Of a stretch of 54,042 nt of DNA, positions 1 through 6,842 are shown in pieces. This stretch comes from Micromonospora lutea. Lineage in GTDB: Bacteria > Actinomycetota > Actinomycetes > Mycobacteriales > Micromonosporaceae. Positions within the stretch are counted from its first letter, which is position 1. The number at the start of each line of letters is the position of its first letter. The stretch covers positions 1-54,042 of the forward strand of contig NZ_BOPB01000023.1 in the NCBI RefSeq assembly GCF_016863535.1. Reading direction: 5' to 3'. The position numbers were made by a program, and so were the translations under genes. Below the pieces are notes generated by a model. The model saw nothing but the letters and a program-made list of their open reading frames with translations, made no database searches and was not told the DNA's origin.

Positions 1-33
1 CCCACCCACCCCCACCCACCCACCCCCACCCCC
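1..33. repeat. C-rich simple repeat with G-quadruplex potential on the minus strand
   Basis: The first 33 bases consist of runs of three to five C separated by single A. The complementary strand therefore has more than four G-runs of at least three bases with one-base loops, the classic pattern for a very stable parallel G-quadruplex. It lies beyond the end of the minus-strand DedA gene and its hairpin, so a minus-strand transcript would run into it. The window edge truncates the repeat, so its full length is unknown. Confidence 0.8.
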
Positions 34-42
34 TTCTCACGC

Positions 43-113
43 CGATCATGCAGTTGTGGCACCTACCAAAGACGACAAACCAGGTGGTATCGAGTGCCAC
101 AACTGCATGATCG
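43..113. repeat. 20-bp perfect inverted repeat, probable terminator or dispersed repeat
   Basis: Bases 43-62 and 94-113 are exact reverse complements (arm core GATCATGCAGTTGTGGCAC), separated by 31 bases. The element sits 7 bp beyond the DedA stop codon, so transcribed RNA would form a long stem there and could terminate or stabilise the dedA mRNA. The arms are less GC-rich than the local DNA, unlike the short GC stems used elsewhere in the window, so it could instead be a small dispersed repeat. There is no U tract. Confidence 0.65.
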
Positions 114-120
114 CGGGGGA

Positions 121-768
121 TCAGGGGTGGGGGGTGTGGCGGCGGCGGAGTTTTTTGATCGCCCAGAGGGCGAGCGTGAGGATGATCAGGGCGAGGATGC
201 CGTAGTCGAACCAGGAGCTGTAGCGGTCGATCTGGTGCCACCGGGAGCCGAGGGCGTAGCCGAGACCGATGAAGATCCCGTTCCAGATACCGCTGCCCAG
301 CGTGGTGAGCGTGACGAACTCGACCAGCGGCATCCGGTTCGCCCCGGCGGGCACCGAGACCAGGCTGCGTACGACAGGTGCCATTCGGCCGAAGAACACC
401 GCCCAGCGGCCGTACCGCTCGAACCAACGATCGGCCTTCTCCAGGTCCTCCAGATCGACAAGCGGCAACCGGTCCAGCCACCGTTTGAGGCGGTCCTCGC
501 CGAGGGCGGCGCCGAGCCAGTAGAGGACCAGTGCGCCGAGCACCGAGCCGACGGTGGCCGCGATGGCCACCACCACCACGTTGAACCGGCCCTCGCCGGC
601 CAGGTATCCGGCCATCGCCAGGACGATCTCGCTCGGAATGGGCGGGATGATGCTCTCCAGGGCGACCAGTAGAGCCACCCCCACCGCGCCGCCCGCCTCG
701 ATCACCCCGGCGATCCAGCCGGTCAGCCCACCGACCTGGGCGGGATCGACGTCCTGGGCGAGCGCCAT
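121..768 (-). CDS. DedA family membrane protein
   Basis: 215-residue integral membrane protein of the DedA/SNARE-associated (VTT) family, whose members act at the cytoplasmic membrane in lipid carrier recycling and proton-motive-force homeostasis. Seen here: the re-entrant acidic motif ESIIPPIPSE near residues 38-47, the second conserved stretch FFGRMAPVVRSLVSVPAG near residues 125-142, hydrophobic segments at about 20-35, 60-85, 145-170 and 190-205, and a basic C-terminus. Length is normal for the family. The ATG at 768 has an AAAGG-type ribosome site 6-7 bases upstream. It is divergent from the GH13 gene. The family call is firm; the substrate is unknown. Confidence 0.9.
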   Translation of the reverse strand: MALAQDVDPAQVGGLTGWIAGVIEAGGAVGVALLVALESIIPPIPSEIVLAMAGYLAGEGRFNVVVVAIAATVGSVLGALVLYWLGAALGEDRLKRWLDRLPLVDLEDLEKADRWFERYGRWAVFFGRMAPVVRSLVSVPAGANRMPLVEFVTLTTLGSGIWNGIFIGLGYALGSRWHQIDRYSSWFDYGILALIILTLALWAIKKLRRRHTPHP

Positions 769-879
769 GAGGATGCCTTTCGCGAGACCAGCGTAAGAAG
801 TTCCCTACCCGTCGGGCGGCCCCGCACACCGCCGTCCTGCGGGTTTGCCGATGTTGCGGTCGGGAGAAGGTTCGACAGC

Positions 880-2532
880 ATGTCTGACAGGTGGTACTCG
901 GAGGCGGTCGTGTACTGCCTCGACATCGACACATACGCGGACTCCGACGGTGACGGAGTCGGTGACATCCGAGGTCTGATCAGTCGGCTGGACTATCTCG
1001 CCCGGCTTGGTGTGACCTGCCTCTGGCTGCACCCCATCCATCCCTCACCCAATGACGACGACGGCTACGACGTGACCGACTTCTACAACGTCGATCCGCG
1101 TTTCGGCACCCTGGGTGACTTTGCCGAGCTGCTGCACCAGGCCAGCAACCGAGGCATCCGGGTGATCATCGACCTGGTGGTGAACCACACCTCCGACCAG
1201 CACCCGTGGTTCGTCTCGGCCCGGTCGTCGCCGGACTCGCCGTACCGTGACTGGTACGTCTGGTCGGACCAGGAGCCGAGCGACCGGCATCAGGGCATGG
1301 TCTTTCCCGGTGAGCAGCACGAGACCTGGACCTACGACCGGACCGCGAAAGCCTGGTACTACCACCGGTTCTACAAGTTCCAGCCGGACCTCAACACCAA
1401 CAATCCGGCGGTACGCGCCGAGATCAAGAAGATCATGTCGTTCTGGATCCAACTCGGTGTCGCCGGCTTCCGAATGGACGCGGTGCCGTTCATCATCGAG
1501 CGCACCGAGCCGGGGGATCCGAACCCGGAACTGGACTTCGAGTTCCTCACCGAGTTGCGCCAGCATGTGCAGTGGCGGCGCGGCGATGCGATCCTGCTGG
1601 CCGAGGCGAACGTGGAGCCCGACAACCTCCCCGCCTTCTTCGGCGACAGCGGCGGCTCGGCGAACCGGGTGCACATGCTCTTCGACTTCATGCTCAACGG
1701 GCGGCTGATGCTGGCCCTCGCCCGGCAGGACCCGGAACCGGTGATCGAAGCGTTGCGGGACACCCCGGCGCTGCCCGACGGTGGGCAGTGGGCGACCTTC
1801 CTGCGCAACCACGACGAGATCGACCTGTCCCGGCTCACCGCCGAACAACGCAACCAGGTGTACGAGCAGTTCGGTCCCGAGGAGCACATGCGCATCTACG
1901 ACCGGGGCATCCGCCGCCGGCTGGCCCCGATGCTCGGCAACGACCGACGGCGCATCGAGTTGGCGTACTCCCTGCAGTTCAGCCTGCGCGGCACGCCGGT
2001 GCTGCGCTACGGCGAGGAGATCGGCATGGGGGAGGACCTGTCGCTGTCCGGCCGGGAGGCCATCCGTACCCCGATGCAGTGGTCGAACCAGGCCAACGCC
2101 GGCTTCTCCACCGCGGAGCCGGAGAAGCTCGTCCGTCCGGTCATCGACAAGGGTGAGTTCGGATACGAGAAGGTGAATGTCACTCTGCAGCGCCGGGACC
2201 GCACCTCGCTGCTGGCCTGGTTCGAACGGATGATCCGCACCATGCGGGAGGCCCCGGAGATCGGTTTCGGCACCACCACCCACATCGACGTGCCGATGCC
2301 GCCAGGGGTGCTGGCGCACCGGGCTGACGGCCCGACGGGAACGATGGTCTTCCTGCACAATCTCGGCACCACCGACACCGAGGTCGACCTCAGCCTGCTC
2401 CAATCGGAGGCGGACCTGCCCATCGACGTGCTCGCCGACCGCAACTACGACGAGGTGGGCAAGCTGGACAAGCTGCAACTGTCGGGCTACGGCTACCGCT
2501 GGATCCGGCTCCGTCGGTCCTGGTCGTCCTGA
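880..2532 (+). CDS. GH13 family glycoside hydrolase, trehalose synthase-like
   Basis: 550-residue alpha-amylase superfamily enzyme acting on alpha-glucosidic bonds. The N-terminus (DGDGVGDIRG, then DDGYDVTDFY) and the NHTSD motif resemble trehalose synthase and alpha-glucosidase members of GH13. The catalytic triad is visible: nucleophile Asp200 in FRMDAVPF, acid/base Glu242 in LLAEAN, and Asp312 in RNHDE. The C-terminal part (about 450-550) looks like the usual beta-sandwich domain. It lacks the maltokinase extension of fused TreS proteins. It is presumably cytoplasmic, as no signal peptide is seen. The ATG at 880 is preceded by GGGAGAAGG at a suitable distance. Maltose/trehalose interconversion is likely but not proven; alpha-glucosidase is the main alternative. 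Confidence 0.82.
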   Translation: MSDRWYSEAVVYCLDIDTYADSDGDGVGDIRGLISRLDYLARLGVTCLWLHPIHPSPNDDDGYDVTDFYNVDPRFGTLGDFAELLHQASNRGIRVIIDLVVNHTSDQHPWFVSARSSPDSPYRDWYVWSDQEPSDRHQGMVFPGEQHETWTYDRTAKAWYYHRFYKFQPDLNTNNPAVRAEIKKIMSFWIQLGVAGFRMDAVPFIIERTEPGDPNPELDFEFLTELRQHVQWRRGDAILLAEANVEPDNLPAFFGDSGGSANRVHMLFDFMLNGRLMLALARQDPEPVIEALRDTPALPDGGQWATFLRNHDEIDLSRLTAEQRNQVYEQFGPEEHMRIYDRGIRRRLAPMLGNDRRRIELAYSLQFSLRGTPVLRYGEEIGMGEDLSLSGREAIRTPMQWSNQANAGFSTAEPEKLVRPVIDKGEFGYEKVNVTLQRRDRTSLLAWFERMIRTMREAPEIGFGTTTHIDVPMPPGVLAHRADGPTGTMVFLHNLGTTDTEVDLSLLQSEADLPIDVLADRNYDEVGKLDKLQLSGYGYRWIRLRRSWSS

Positions 2533-2635
2533 GCAGGGGCCGGCCGCCCCGCCGGTGCCGGCCCGGTGACCTCCGGGCGGGGCGTGCCGGTCCAGCGGTC
2601 AGGATCGACGGGGACCACGCCGCCCCGGGGTGGGT

Positions 2636-2641
2636 TAGGCT
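2636..2641 (+). promoter_or_regulatory. candidate -10 box for fabG-like gene
   Basis: TAGGCT fits the actinobacterial TANNNT -10 consensus and lies 39 bases before the FabG-like start, leaving a short leader with a GGGAGG ribosome site. No convincing -35 is seen. Confidence 0.35.
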
Positions 2642-2674
2642 CCTGCCGTCGAGCCAAGTTACCGGGAGGTAGGT

Positions 2675-3433
2675 ATGTCGGAGGGGCAGCGGGTCGCCAT
2701 CGTGACCGGGGCGGCACGGGGAATCGGCGCGGCCACCGCGAAACGGTTGGCCGCCGACGGGCTGGCCGTCGCCGTGGTCGACATCGAGGAGTCGGCGACG
2801 AAGGAGACTGTGGACGCCATCGCGGCGGCCGGTGGTCGGGCGCTCGGTGTCGGCGCTGACGTGTCGGAGCGTACCCAGGTGGAGGCCGCTGTGGAGCGGG
2901 TCACCGCCGAGCTTGGCGCGCCGACCGTGTTGGTCAACAACGCCGGTGTGCTCCGCGACAACCTGCTGTTCAAGATGACCGACGCCGACTGGGACACCGT
3001 CCTTGGCGTACACCTGCGCGGGGCGTTCCTGTTCAGCCAGGCCGCGCAGAAGCACATGGTGGAGGCCCGTTGGGGTCGCATCGTCAACCTCTCCAGCACC
3101 TCCGCGCTGGGTAACCGGGGTCAGGCCAACTACGCCGCGGCCAAGGCCGGTATGCAGGGATTCACCAAGACCCTCGCCATCGAGCTCGGCCCGTTCGGGG
3201 TGACCGTCAACGCGGTGGCGCCCGGTTTCATCGTCACCGACATGACGGCCGCCACCGCCGCGCGGATGAAGGTGGACTTCGAGGCGATGCAGAAGCACGC
3301 CGAGTCGGAGATCCCGGTCCGTCGGGTGGGCCGGCCCGAGGATGTGGCGCACACCATCTCGTTCCTGGCCAGCGAAGGGGCGTCCTTCGTGTCCGGCCAG
3401 GTCGTCTACGTCGCCGGTGGTCCCCGGGACTGA
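2675..3433 (+). CDS. 3-oxoacyl-ACP reductase-like SDR (FabG family)
   Basis: 252-residue classical short-chain dehydrogenase/reductase, expected to reduce a 3-ketoacyl-ACP or -CoA thioester with NAD(P)H. Seen: the Rossmann glycine motif TGAARGIG near residues 11-18, NNAG near 88-91, the catalytic Ser of NLSSTSALG, the YAAAK Tyr/Lys pair, and the PG motif after the active site. The C-terminus SGQVVYVAGG is typical of FabG. A strong GGGAGGTAGG ribosome site precedes the ATG. It is a single gene followed at once by a palindromic repeat. The genuine fatty-acid-synthesis FabG normally sits beside ACP genes, so this is probably a paralogue. Confidence 0.85.
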   Translation: MSEGQRVAIVTGAARGIGAATAKRLAADGLAVAVVDIEESATKETVDAIAAAGGRALGVGADVSERTQVEAAVERVTAELGAPTVLVNNAGVLRDNLLFKMTDADWDTVLGVHLRGAFLFSQAAQKHMVEARWGRIVNLSSTSALGNRGQANYAAAKAGMQGFTKTLAIELGPFGVTVNAVAPGFIVTDMTAATAARMKVDFEAMQKHAESEIPVRRVGRPEDVAHTISFLASEGASFVSGQVVYVAGGPRD

Positions 3434-3439
3434 CCTGTT

Positions 3440-3488
3440 AGGAAGGGCCCCTTCCTATGCACCAGGCGTTAACAAGGGGCCCTTCCTT
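3440..3488. repeat. paired GC-rich near-palindromes (dispersed repeat-like element)
   Basis: Bases 3440-3456 and 3474-3488 are each almost self-complementary (AGGAAGGGCCCC and AAGGGGCCCTTCC cores) and also inverted with respect to one another, with a 17-20 base spacer containing GTTAAC. The element lies between convergent genes and could act as a bidirectional terminator. It resembles short repeats that I recall as abundant in Micromonospora genomes, but that is memory, not something seen here. It overlaps the 3' end of the minus-strand gene ending at 3455. Confidence 0.75.
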
Positions 3489-3901
3489 GCATCCGGGTGG
3501 CGGGTGTGCCGGAGCCAGGCGAGGCCGAGGACCGGCAGCACCAGGGGGATGTAGCCGTAGCCGCTGCCGAAGCCGGACCAGACCGTCTCGTCGGGGAAGA
3601 GATCCGGGCGGGCCAGGCTGAAAGCGCCGACGCCGACCACACCGGCCAGTTCCAACGCGCAGCAGGCCAGGGCGACGCGGCGACCCGTGTGACCGGCCCG
3701 GGCCAGACCGACCGCGGCCACGATGTAGACCACCGCGGCGAGCGCGGAGAGCAGGTACGCCAAGGGCGCCTCGTCGAGCCGGGTGGCGATCTGGACGGCG
3801 GCGCGGCTGCTCGCGGCGATGGCGAAGAGCAGGTAGACCGCGATCAGCAGCCGTCCCGGTCCGGCGTTGGTCCGAGATCGGGCGGTGCCCGGCTCAGCCA
3901 C
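3455..3901 (-). CDS. small integral membrane protein, unknown function
   Basis: 148 residues with four hydrophobic segments (about 18-38, 47-67, 75-97 and 115-132) and short charged loops. I do not recognise a named family. The GTG start at 3901 overlaps the 3' end of the upstream gene by 8 bases (GTGGCTGA), so the two are probably translationally coupled and work together in the membrane. The last dozen or so codons and the TAG stop lie inside the paired palindromic repeat at 3440-3488, so the C-terminus (KGPLLTPGA) is repeat-derived. Confidence 0.7.
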   Translation of the reverse strand: MAEPGTARSRTNAGPGRLLIAVYLLFAIAASSRAAVQIATRLDEAPLAYLLSALAAVVYIVAAVGLARAGHTGRRVALACCALELAGVVGVGAFSLARPDLFPDETVWSGFGSGYGYIPLVLPVLGLAWLRHTRHPDARKGPLLTPGA

Positions 3902-4310
3902 CGAGCACCTCCCAGGTCTGCTGAAGTCGGATCACGACCACCGGTGTCACCAGGCACACCGCGCAGACGATCGCCGACCCCCAACGGGTCGGTTCCATCC
4001 GGGCCAGCACCGCCGCCAGCGGCGGCAGACAGAGCAGCGTGACCAGGTAGCCGAAGAACGATCCCGGTTCGCCTGGACGTTCGCCGCCGGCCAGCGCCAC
4101 GACGGTCACCACGACCAGCCCGAGGAGCAGCAACTCCAGCACGGCCAGCCCGATGAACTGCACCCGGTCCGGCGACCGATGACGCAACGCGGCGACCAGT
4201 GCCCAGACGGCGACCAGCAGCGCCAGCACGATGGCGGCGACGGCCAGCACCCCGTCGACCGGAGATCCGGAGATGGGGACCGGGGTAGGTGAGGGGGTGG
4301 GAGGGTTCAC
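3894..4310 (-). CDS. small integral membrane protein, unknown function
   Basis: 138 residues: a proline/threonine-rich N-terminus (NPPTPSPTPVP) followed by about four membrane segments (roughly 20-42, 52-73, 85-103 and 112-130). GTG at 4310 is chosen because the open frame farther upstream runs into the divergent oxidoreductase gene and looks non-coding. It is the first gene of a two-gene minus-strand unit, overlapping the next by 8 bases. Its promoter region carries an inverted repeat (4350-4366). No catalytic motif is visible, so function cannot be assigned; a paired transporter or channel is possible. Confidence 0.65.
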   Translation of the reverse strand: MNPPTPSPTPVPISGSPVDGVLAVAAIVLALLVAVWALVAALRHRSPDRVQFIGLAVLELLLLGLVVVTVVALAGGERPGEPGSFFGYLVTLLCLPPLAAVLARMEPTRWGSAIVCAVCLVTPVVVIRLQQTWEVLGG

Positions 4311-4349
4311 CGGGTTCGTCCGGTGTTCGTTCCGATCACCGGCCCACTC

Positions 4350-4366
4350 TACTAACCCCCGTAGTA
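4350..4366. promoter_or_regulatory. inverted repeat, possible operator for the membrane gene pair
   Basis: TACTA-ACCCCCG-TAGTA is a perfect 5-bp inverted repeat, extended by CTC/GAG with one extra base on the right. It lies about 40 bases upstream of the GTG start at 4310. Geometry and sequence recall BlaI/CopY-type operators, but no such regulator gene is in the window. Confidence 0.35.
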
Positions 4367-4412
4367 AGAGCGACCGGCAACAGGACCGGCGGGTTGCGGC
4401 ACGGGCTTGGTC

Positions 4413-4452
4413 GGGTGACCGCGTACGCGCCCTCCCGGGTGACCGCGTACGC
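4413..4452. repeat. two 16-bp direct repeats upstream of the oxidoreductase
   Basis: GGGTGACCGCGTACGC occurs at 4413-4428 and 4437-4452, a 24-bp period, each containing the palindrome GCGTACGC. They lie in the divergent region 73-112 bases before the oxidoreductase start. The arrangement suits tandem binding of a regulator, but no known operator is matched. Confidence 0.5.
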
Positions 4453-4524
4453 CCTTCGGGGCGTGGTCTGATGGGACGCGGTGACGGGTAGGCCGTGGCC
4501 AGGCGAGGACGGCGGAGGCACGGG

Positions 4525-5427
4525 ATGCGGTTCGGGTTGTTCGGCACCGGACACTGGGCGGCGGAGACGCATGCGGCGGCGCTCGAGGCGCACCCCCGAG
4601 CGGATCTCGTCGGTGTGTGGGGGCGGAACCCCGACAAGGCCGCCGCGCTGGCCACCCGCTACGGCGTGCCGCCGTTCGAGGATGTCGACGCGCTGATCGA
4701 GGCGTGCGACGCGGTCGCCGTCGCGCTCCCGCCCGACGTCCAGGCGGACATCGCCGTCCGGGCCGCCACCGCCGGTCGGCACCTGCTGCTCGACAAGCCG
4801 CTGGCGTTGAGCGTCGCCGACGCCGACCGGGTGGTCGAGTCGGCGGTGCGCTCGGGGGTGGCGTCGGTGGTCTTCTTCACCGGCCGTTACCAACCGGACG
4901 TCGCCGGCTTCATCGCCGCGACCGCCGCTGCGGGCGGCTGGCACACCGCCCATGTGATCCGGTTCGCCTCGATCTTCCAGCCCGGCAGCCCGTACGCGCA
5001 GTCGCCGTGGCGTCGGACGCACGGCGCGCTGTGGGACGTCGGCCCGCACGCCCTGGCCGTCCTGCTGCCGGTGCTCGGCCGGGTGGTCCGGGTGTCCGCC
5101 GCCGACGGCCCCGGCGGTTTGGTGCACCTGCTGCTCAGTCACGCCGACGGTGCCACCAGCACGGTGTCGCTCACCCTGGACGCGCCGCCCCGGTCGGTCG
5201 CCGCGGAGTTCGTCTTCTACGGCGAGAGCGGCATCGAGCGACTCCCGGACGGTGACGCGAGCTCGGCGGCGGCGTTCGAGGTGGCGATCGACCAGTTGCT
5301 GGCTGAGGTCGATACCGGCACTCGGGATCACCGCTGTGACGTGCGGTTCGGCCGCGAGGTGGTGACGGTCCTGGCCGCCGCCGAGATCGCCCGTGCGCAG
5401 GGCACCGTGATCGACGTACCGGCCTGA
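4525..5427 (+). CDS. Gfo/Idh/MocA family oxidoreductase
   Basis: 300-residue NAD(P)-dependent dehydrogenase of the glucose-fructose oxidoreductase/inositol dehydrogenase family. The N-terminal Rossmann fold begins GLFGTGHWA, with the second strand at VGVWGRNPDKA; the signature Lys is in LLDKPLALS (about residue 90), and the C-terminal domain has the WDVGPHA motif carrying the usual catalytic Asp/His region. The ATG at 4525 has a GGAGG about 10 bases upstream, better than the in-frame start 30 bases earlier. It stands alone, between the 24-bp-period repeats and the erm leader. The substrate (a sugar, inositol or similar) cannot be read from the sequence. Confidence 0.85.
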   Translation: MRFGLFGTGHWAAETHAAALEAHPRADLVGVWGRNPDKAAALATRYGVPPFEDVDALIEACDAVAVALPPDVQADIAVRAATAGRHLLLDKPLALSVADADRVVESAVRSGVASVVFFTGRYQPDVAGFIAATAAAGGWHTAHVIRFASIFQPGSPYAQSPWRRTHGALWDVGPHALAVLLPVLGRVVRVSAADGPGGLVHLLLSHADGATSTVSLTLDAPPRSVAAEFVFYGESGIERLPDGDASSAAAFEVAIDQLLAEVDTGTRDHRCDVRFGREVVTVLAAAEIARAQGTVIDVPA

Positions 5428-5472
5428 GCACGGGTGGCTCCAAATCAGTGGCAGCTGGCCGTTCGGGGTCGG

Positions 5473-5478
5473 TAGGGT
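5473..5478 (+). promoter_or_regulatory. candidate -10 box for the erm leader transcript
   Basis: TAGGGT ends 7 bases before the leader-peptide ATG at 5486, so transcription would begin at or next to that codon, giving a leaderless leader ORF. An A/T-rich CAAATCA lies about 30 bases upstream, where WhiB7-type promoters carry an AT patch; that comparison is weak. Confidence 0.4.
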
Positions 5479-5485
5479 TGCCGGC

Positions 5486-5599
5486 ATGTGCGTGAATGCC
5501 CTGATCAACGCGGTCGCCATGCCGGCCGCGTTCGGGCCGCTGCTGGTGGCCCGCCCGCGTGTCCGGCGTCCGGCCCTGGCCGGCGCGACCCGCGACTGA
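5486..5599 (+). CDS. putative leader peptide upstream of erm, with macrolide-arrest-like motif
   Basis: 37-codon ORF reading MCVNALINAV near its start and ARPRVRRPAL at residues 22-31, ending 162 bases before the erm ATG. Leader peptides that stall on macrolide-bound ribosomes control many erm genes, and arrest commonly occurs at Arg/Lys-X-Arg/Lys; here R23-P-R25 and R25-V-R27 overlap in series. A small hairpin (5570-5583) lies just downstream of these codons. No Shine-Dalgarno is seen; the TAGGGT box suggests leaderless translation. The ORF itself is certain, the regulatory role is inference, and conservation in related genomes would settle it. Confidence 0.5.
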   Translation: MCVNALINAVAMPAAFGPLLVARPRVRRPALAGATRD

Positions 5600-5674
5600 C
5601 GCCTCTCACGCGTACGTCTCCGGCACCCGCCTCGCATCGCGGGGTGCCCTTCTTCGCGCCATCCCACCAGGGCC

Positions 5675-5745
5675 GTCCGAGTCCCGATCGCTTGGACAGG
5701 CCCCCGTCGACGGTCGCCTGTCCGCTCTCGTCGCCACGCGGCGAC
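5675..5745 (+). promoter_or_regulatory. mutually exclusive hairpins in the erm leader (attenuator-like)
   Basis: Three stems can be drawn. Stem A pairs GTCCGAG (5675-5681) with CTTGGAC (5691-5697), with one G-U. Stem B pairs GGACAGGC (5694-5701) with GCCTGTCC (5716-5723) and competes with A. Stem C pairs GTCGCC (5730-5735) with GGCGAC (5740-5745); that right arm can alternatively pair with GTCGCC at 5713-5718, which overlaps B. The erm ribosome site AAGGA follows stem C by about 5 bases. This is the layout expected for an attenuator. No U tract is present, so translational control fits better than intrinsic termination. Confidence 0.45.
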
Positions 5746-5761
5746 AGACAAGGACGACGCC

Positions 5762-6559
5762 ATGGCGCCCCGCCGTACCCGCACGACCGAACGCGACCGG
5801 TCCCGTCGCGTGCTCTCCCAGAACTTCCTCGCCGATCCGTCTGCCGTCCGGCGGTTCATCGACGCCGCTCGCCCCGACCCGCACGGGCTGGTGCTGGAGG
5901 TGGGCGCCGGGCGGGGACAGCTGACCCGCCCGCTGGCCGCGCGCTGCGGCCGGTTGACGGCGTACGAGGTGGATCCCGTCGCCGGGACGGAACTGGCCCG
6001 GGTCTGCGCGGCCCTGCCGAACGTCACGCATCGCCAGAGCGACTTCCTTTCGGCCGTGGCGCCCGAGGAGGAGTTCGCCGTGGTCGGCAACATCCCGTGG
6101 TCGCTGACCGCAGCCGTGGTGCGGTGGTGTCTGGCCGCGCCGGGGCTGCGCACGGCCACCCTGCTCACCCAGTTGGAATACGCCCGGCGGCGGGCCGGTG
6201 ACTACGGCAGGTGGAGCCGGCTGACCGTGCTGACCTGGCCGGAGTTCGATTGGCGGCTCGCCGGGCGGGTGCCGCGTACGGCGTTCCGCCCGGTGCCCCG
6301 GGTCGACGCGGGCATCCTGCGCATCGAGCGTCGGGCACAGCCGTTGCTGCCGCCTCGGGAGCTACCGGCGTACCGGCGGATGGTCGAGCTGGGGTTCGGC
6401 GGGGTCGGCGGCTCGCTCGCGGCCTCGCTGACCCGTGCGCATCCACGGGCCCGGCTGGCGGCGGCGTTGCGGGCCAGCCGGCTCGACCCGGACCTCCCGG
6501 TCGGGCAGGTCTGGCCTGAGCAGTGGCTGGTACTGCACCGCCTGTTGCACGCCCGCTGA
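5762..6559 (+). CDS. erm: Erm-type 23S rRNA (adenine-N6)-methyltransferase
   Basis: 265-residue SAM-dependent N6-methyltransferase expected to methylate A2058 of 23S rRNA and so confer macrolide-lincosamide-streptogramin B resistance. Motifs: LSQNFL at 18-23, SAM-binding LEVGAGRG at 45-52, acidic Glu69, QSDF with Asp94, catalytic NIPW at 110-113, and AFRPVPRVDAG at 174-184. NIPW points to Erm rather than KsgA/Dim1, which carries NLPYN. The basic N-terminus (APRRTRTTERDRSRR) is usual for actinomycete Erm proteins. An AAGGA ribosome site precedes the ATG. It lies downstream of a leader ORF and foldable spacer, suggesting inducible expression, and an erythromycin-esterase-family gene follows within 300 bases. 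Confidence 0.9.
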   Translation: MAPRRTRTTERDRSRRVLSQNFLADPSAVRRFIDAARPDPHGLVLEVGAGRGQLTRPLAARCGRLTAYEVDPVAGTELARVCAALPNVTHRQSDFLSAVAPEEEFAVVGNIPWSLTAAVVRWCLAAPGLRTATLLTQLEYARRRAGDYGRWSRLTVLTWPEFDWRLAGRVPRTAFRPVPRVDAGILRIERRAQPLLPPRELPAYRRMVELGFGGVGGSLAASLTRAHPRARLAAALRASRLDPDLPVGQVWPEQWLVLHRLLHAR

Positions 6560-6564
6560 CCTGC

Positions 6565-6756
6565 TCAGGGAAGCGTCTCCAACGCCTCGGTCAGCTCGGT
6601 GAGGGAGCTGAACTGCTCCACCGGCAGCGCACGTACGGCCTGCAACTGCTCGGTGCTCGCGCCGTTCTCCTGGTACCAGCGGATCAGGTCCTCGCGGGAG
6701 ACGGGATAGTCCAGCCCAGCGAGGTACTCCTGCAGGGCGGCACCGCTGTCGGTCAT
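6565..6756 (-). CDS. DUF2795 small protein
   Basis: 63-residue protein matching the DUF2795 pattern: LQEYLAGLDYPVSREDLIRWYQENGA, then LRALP-like VRALPVEQFSSLTELTEAL. These are short all-alpha proteins common in actinobacteria and of unknown role. The ATG at 6756 is chosen because translation farther upstream is arginine/proline-rich shadow sequence overlapping the esterase gene. It is convergent with erm (5 bases between stops) and divergent from the esterase gene. Confidence 0.75.
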   Translation of the reverse strand: MTDSGAALQEYLAGLDYPVSREDLIRWYQENGASTEQLQAVRALPVEQFSSLTELTEALETLP

Positions 6757-6842
6757 GGTCTCCGGCCTACCCGCGCAAGTGCCCCGGCACACCACCATCA
6801 GGCCCCGGCGTTTGCCTGGCGGGGTGCCGGGTAGCCGCAGGC

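Noticed and set aside
1045..2478. 477-residue minus-strand open frame over the GH13 gene
   Set aside because: The GH13 catalytic residues on the plus strand are decisive; the antisense product is low-complexity.
5570..5745. Intrinsic transcription terminator in the erm leader
   Set aside because: Hairpins are present but none is followed by a U tract and none sits clearly between stall site and gene as a terminator, so transcriptional attenuation is not claimed.
5762..6559. KsgA/Dim1 16S rRNA dimethyltransferase
   Set aside because: The catalytic motif is NIPW rather than NLPYN, and the basic N-terminus and neighbourhood fit Erm.
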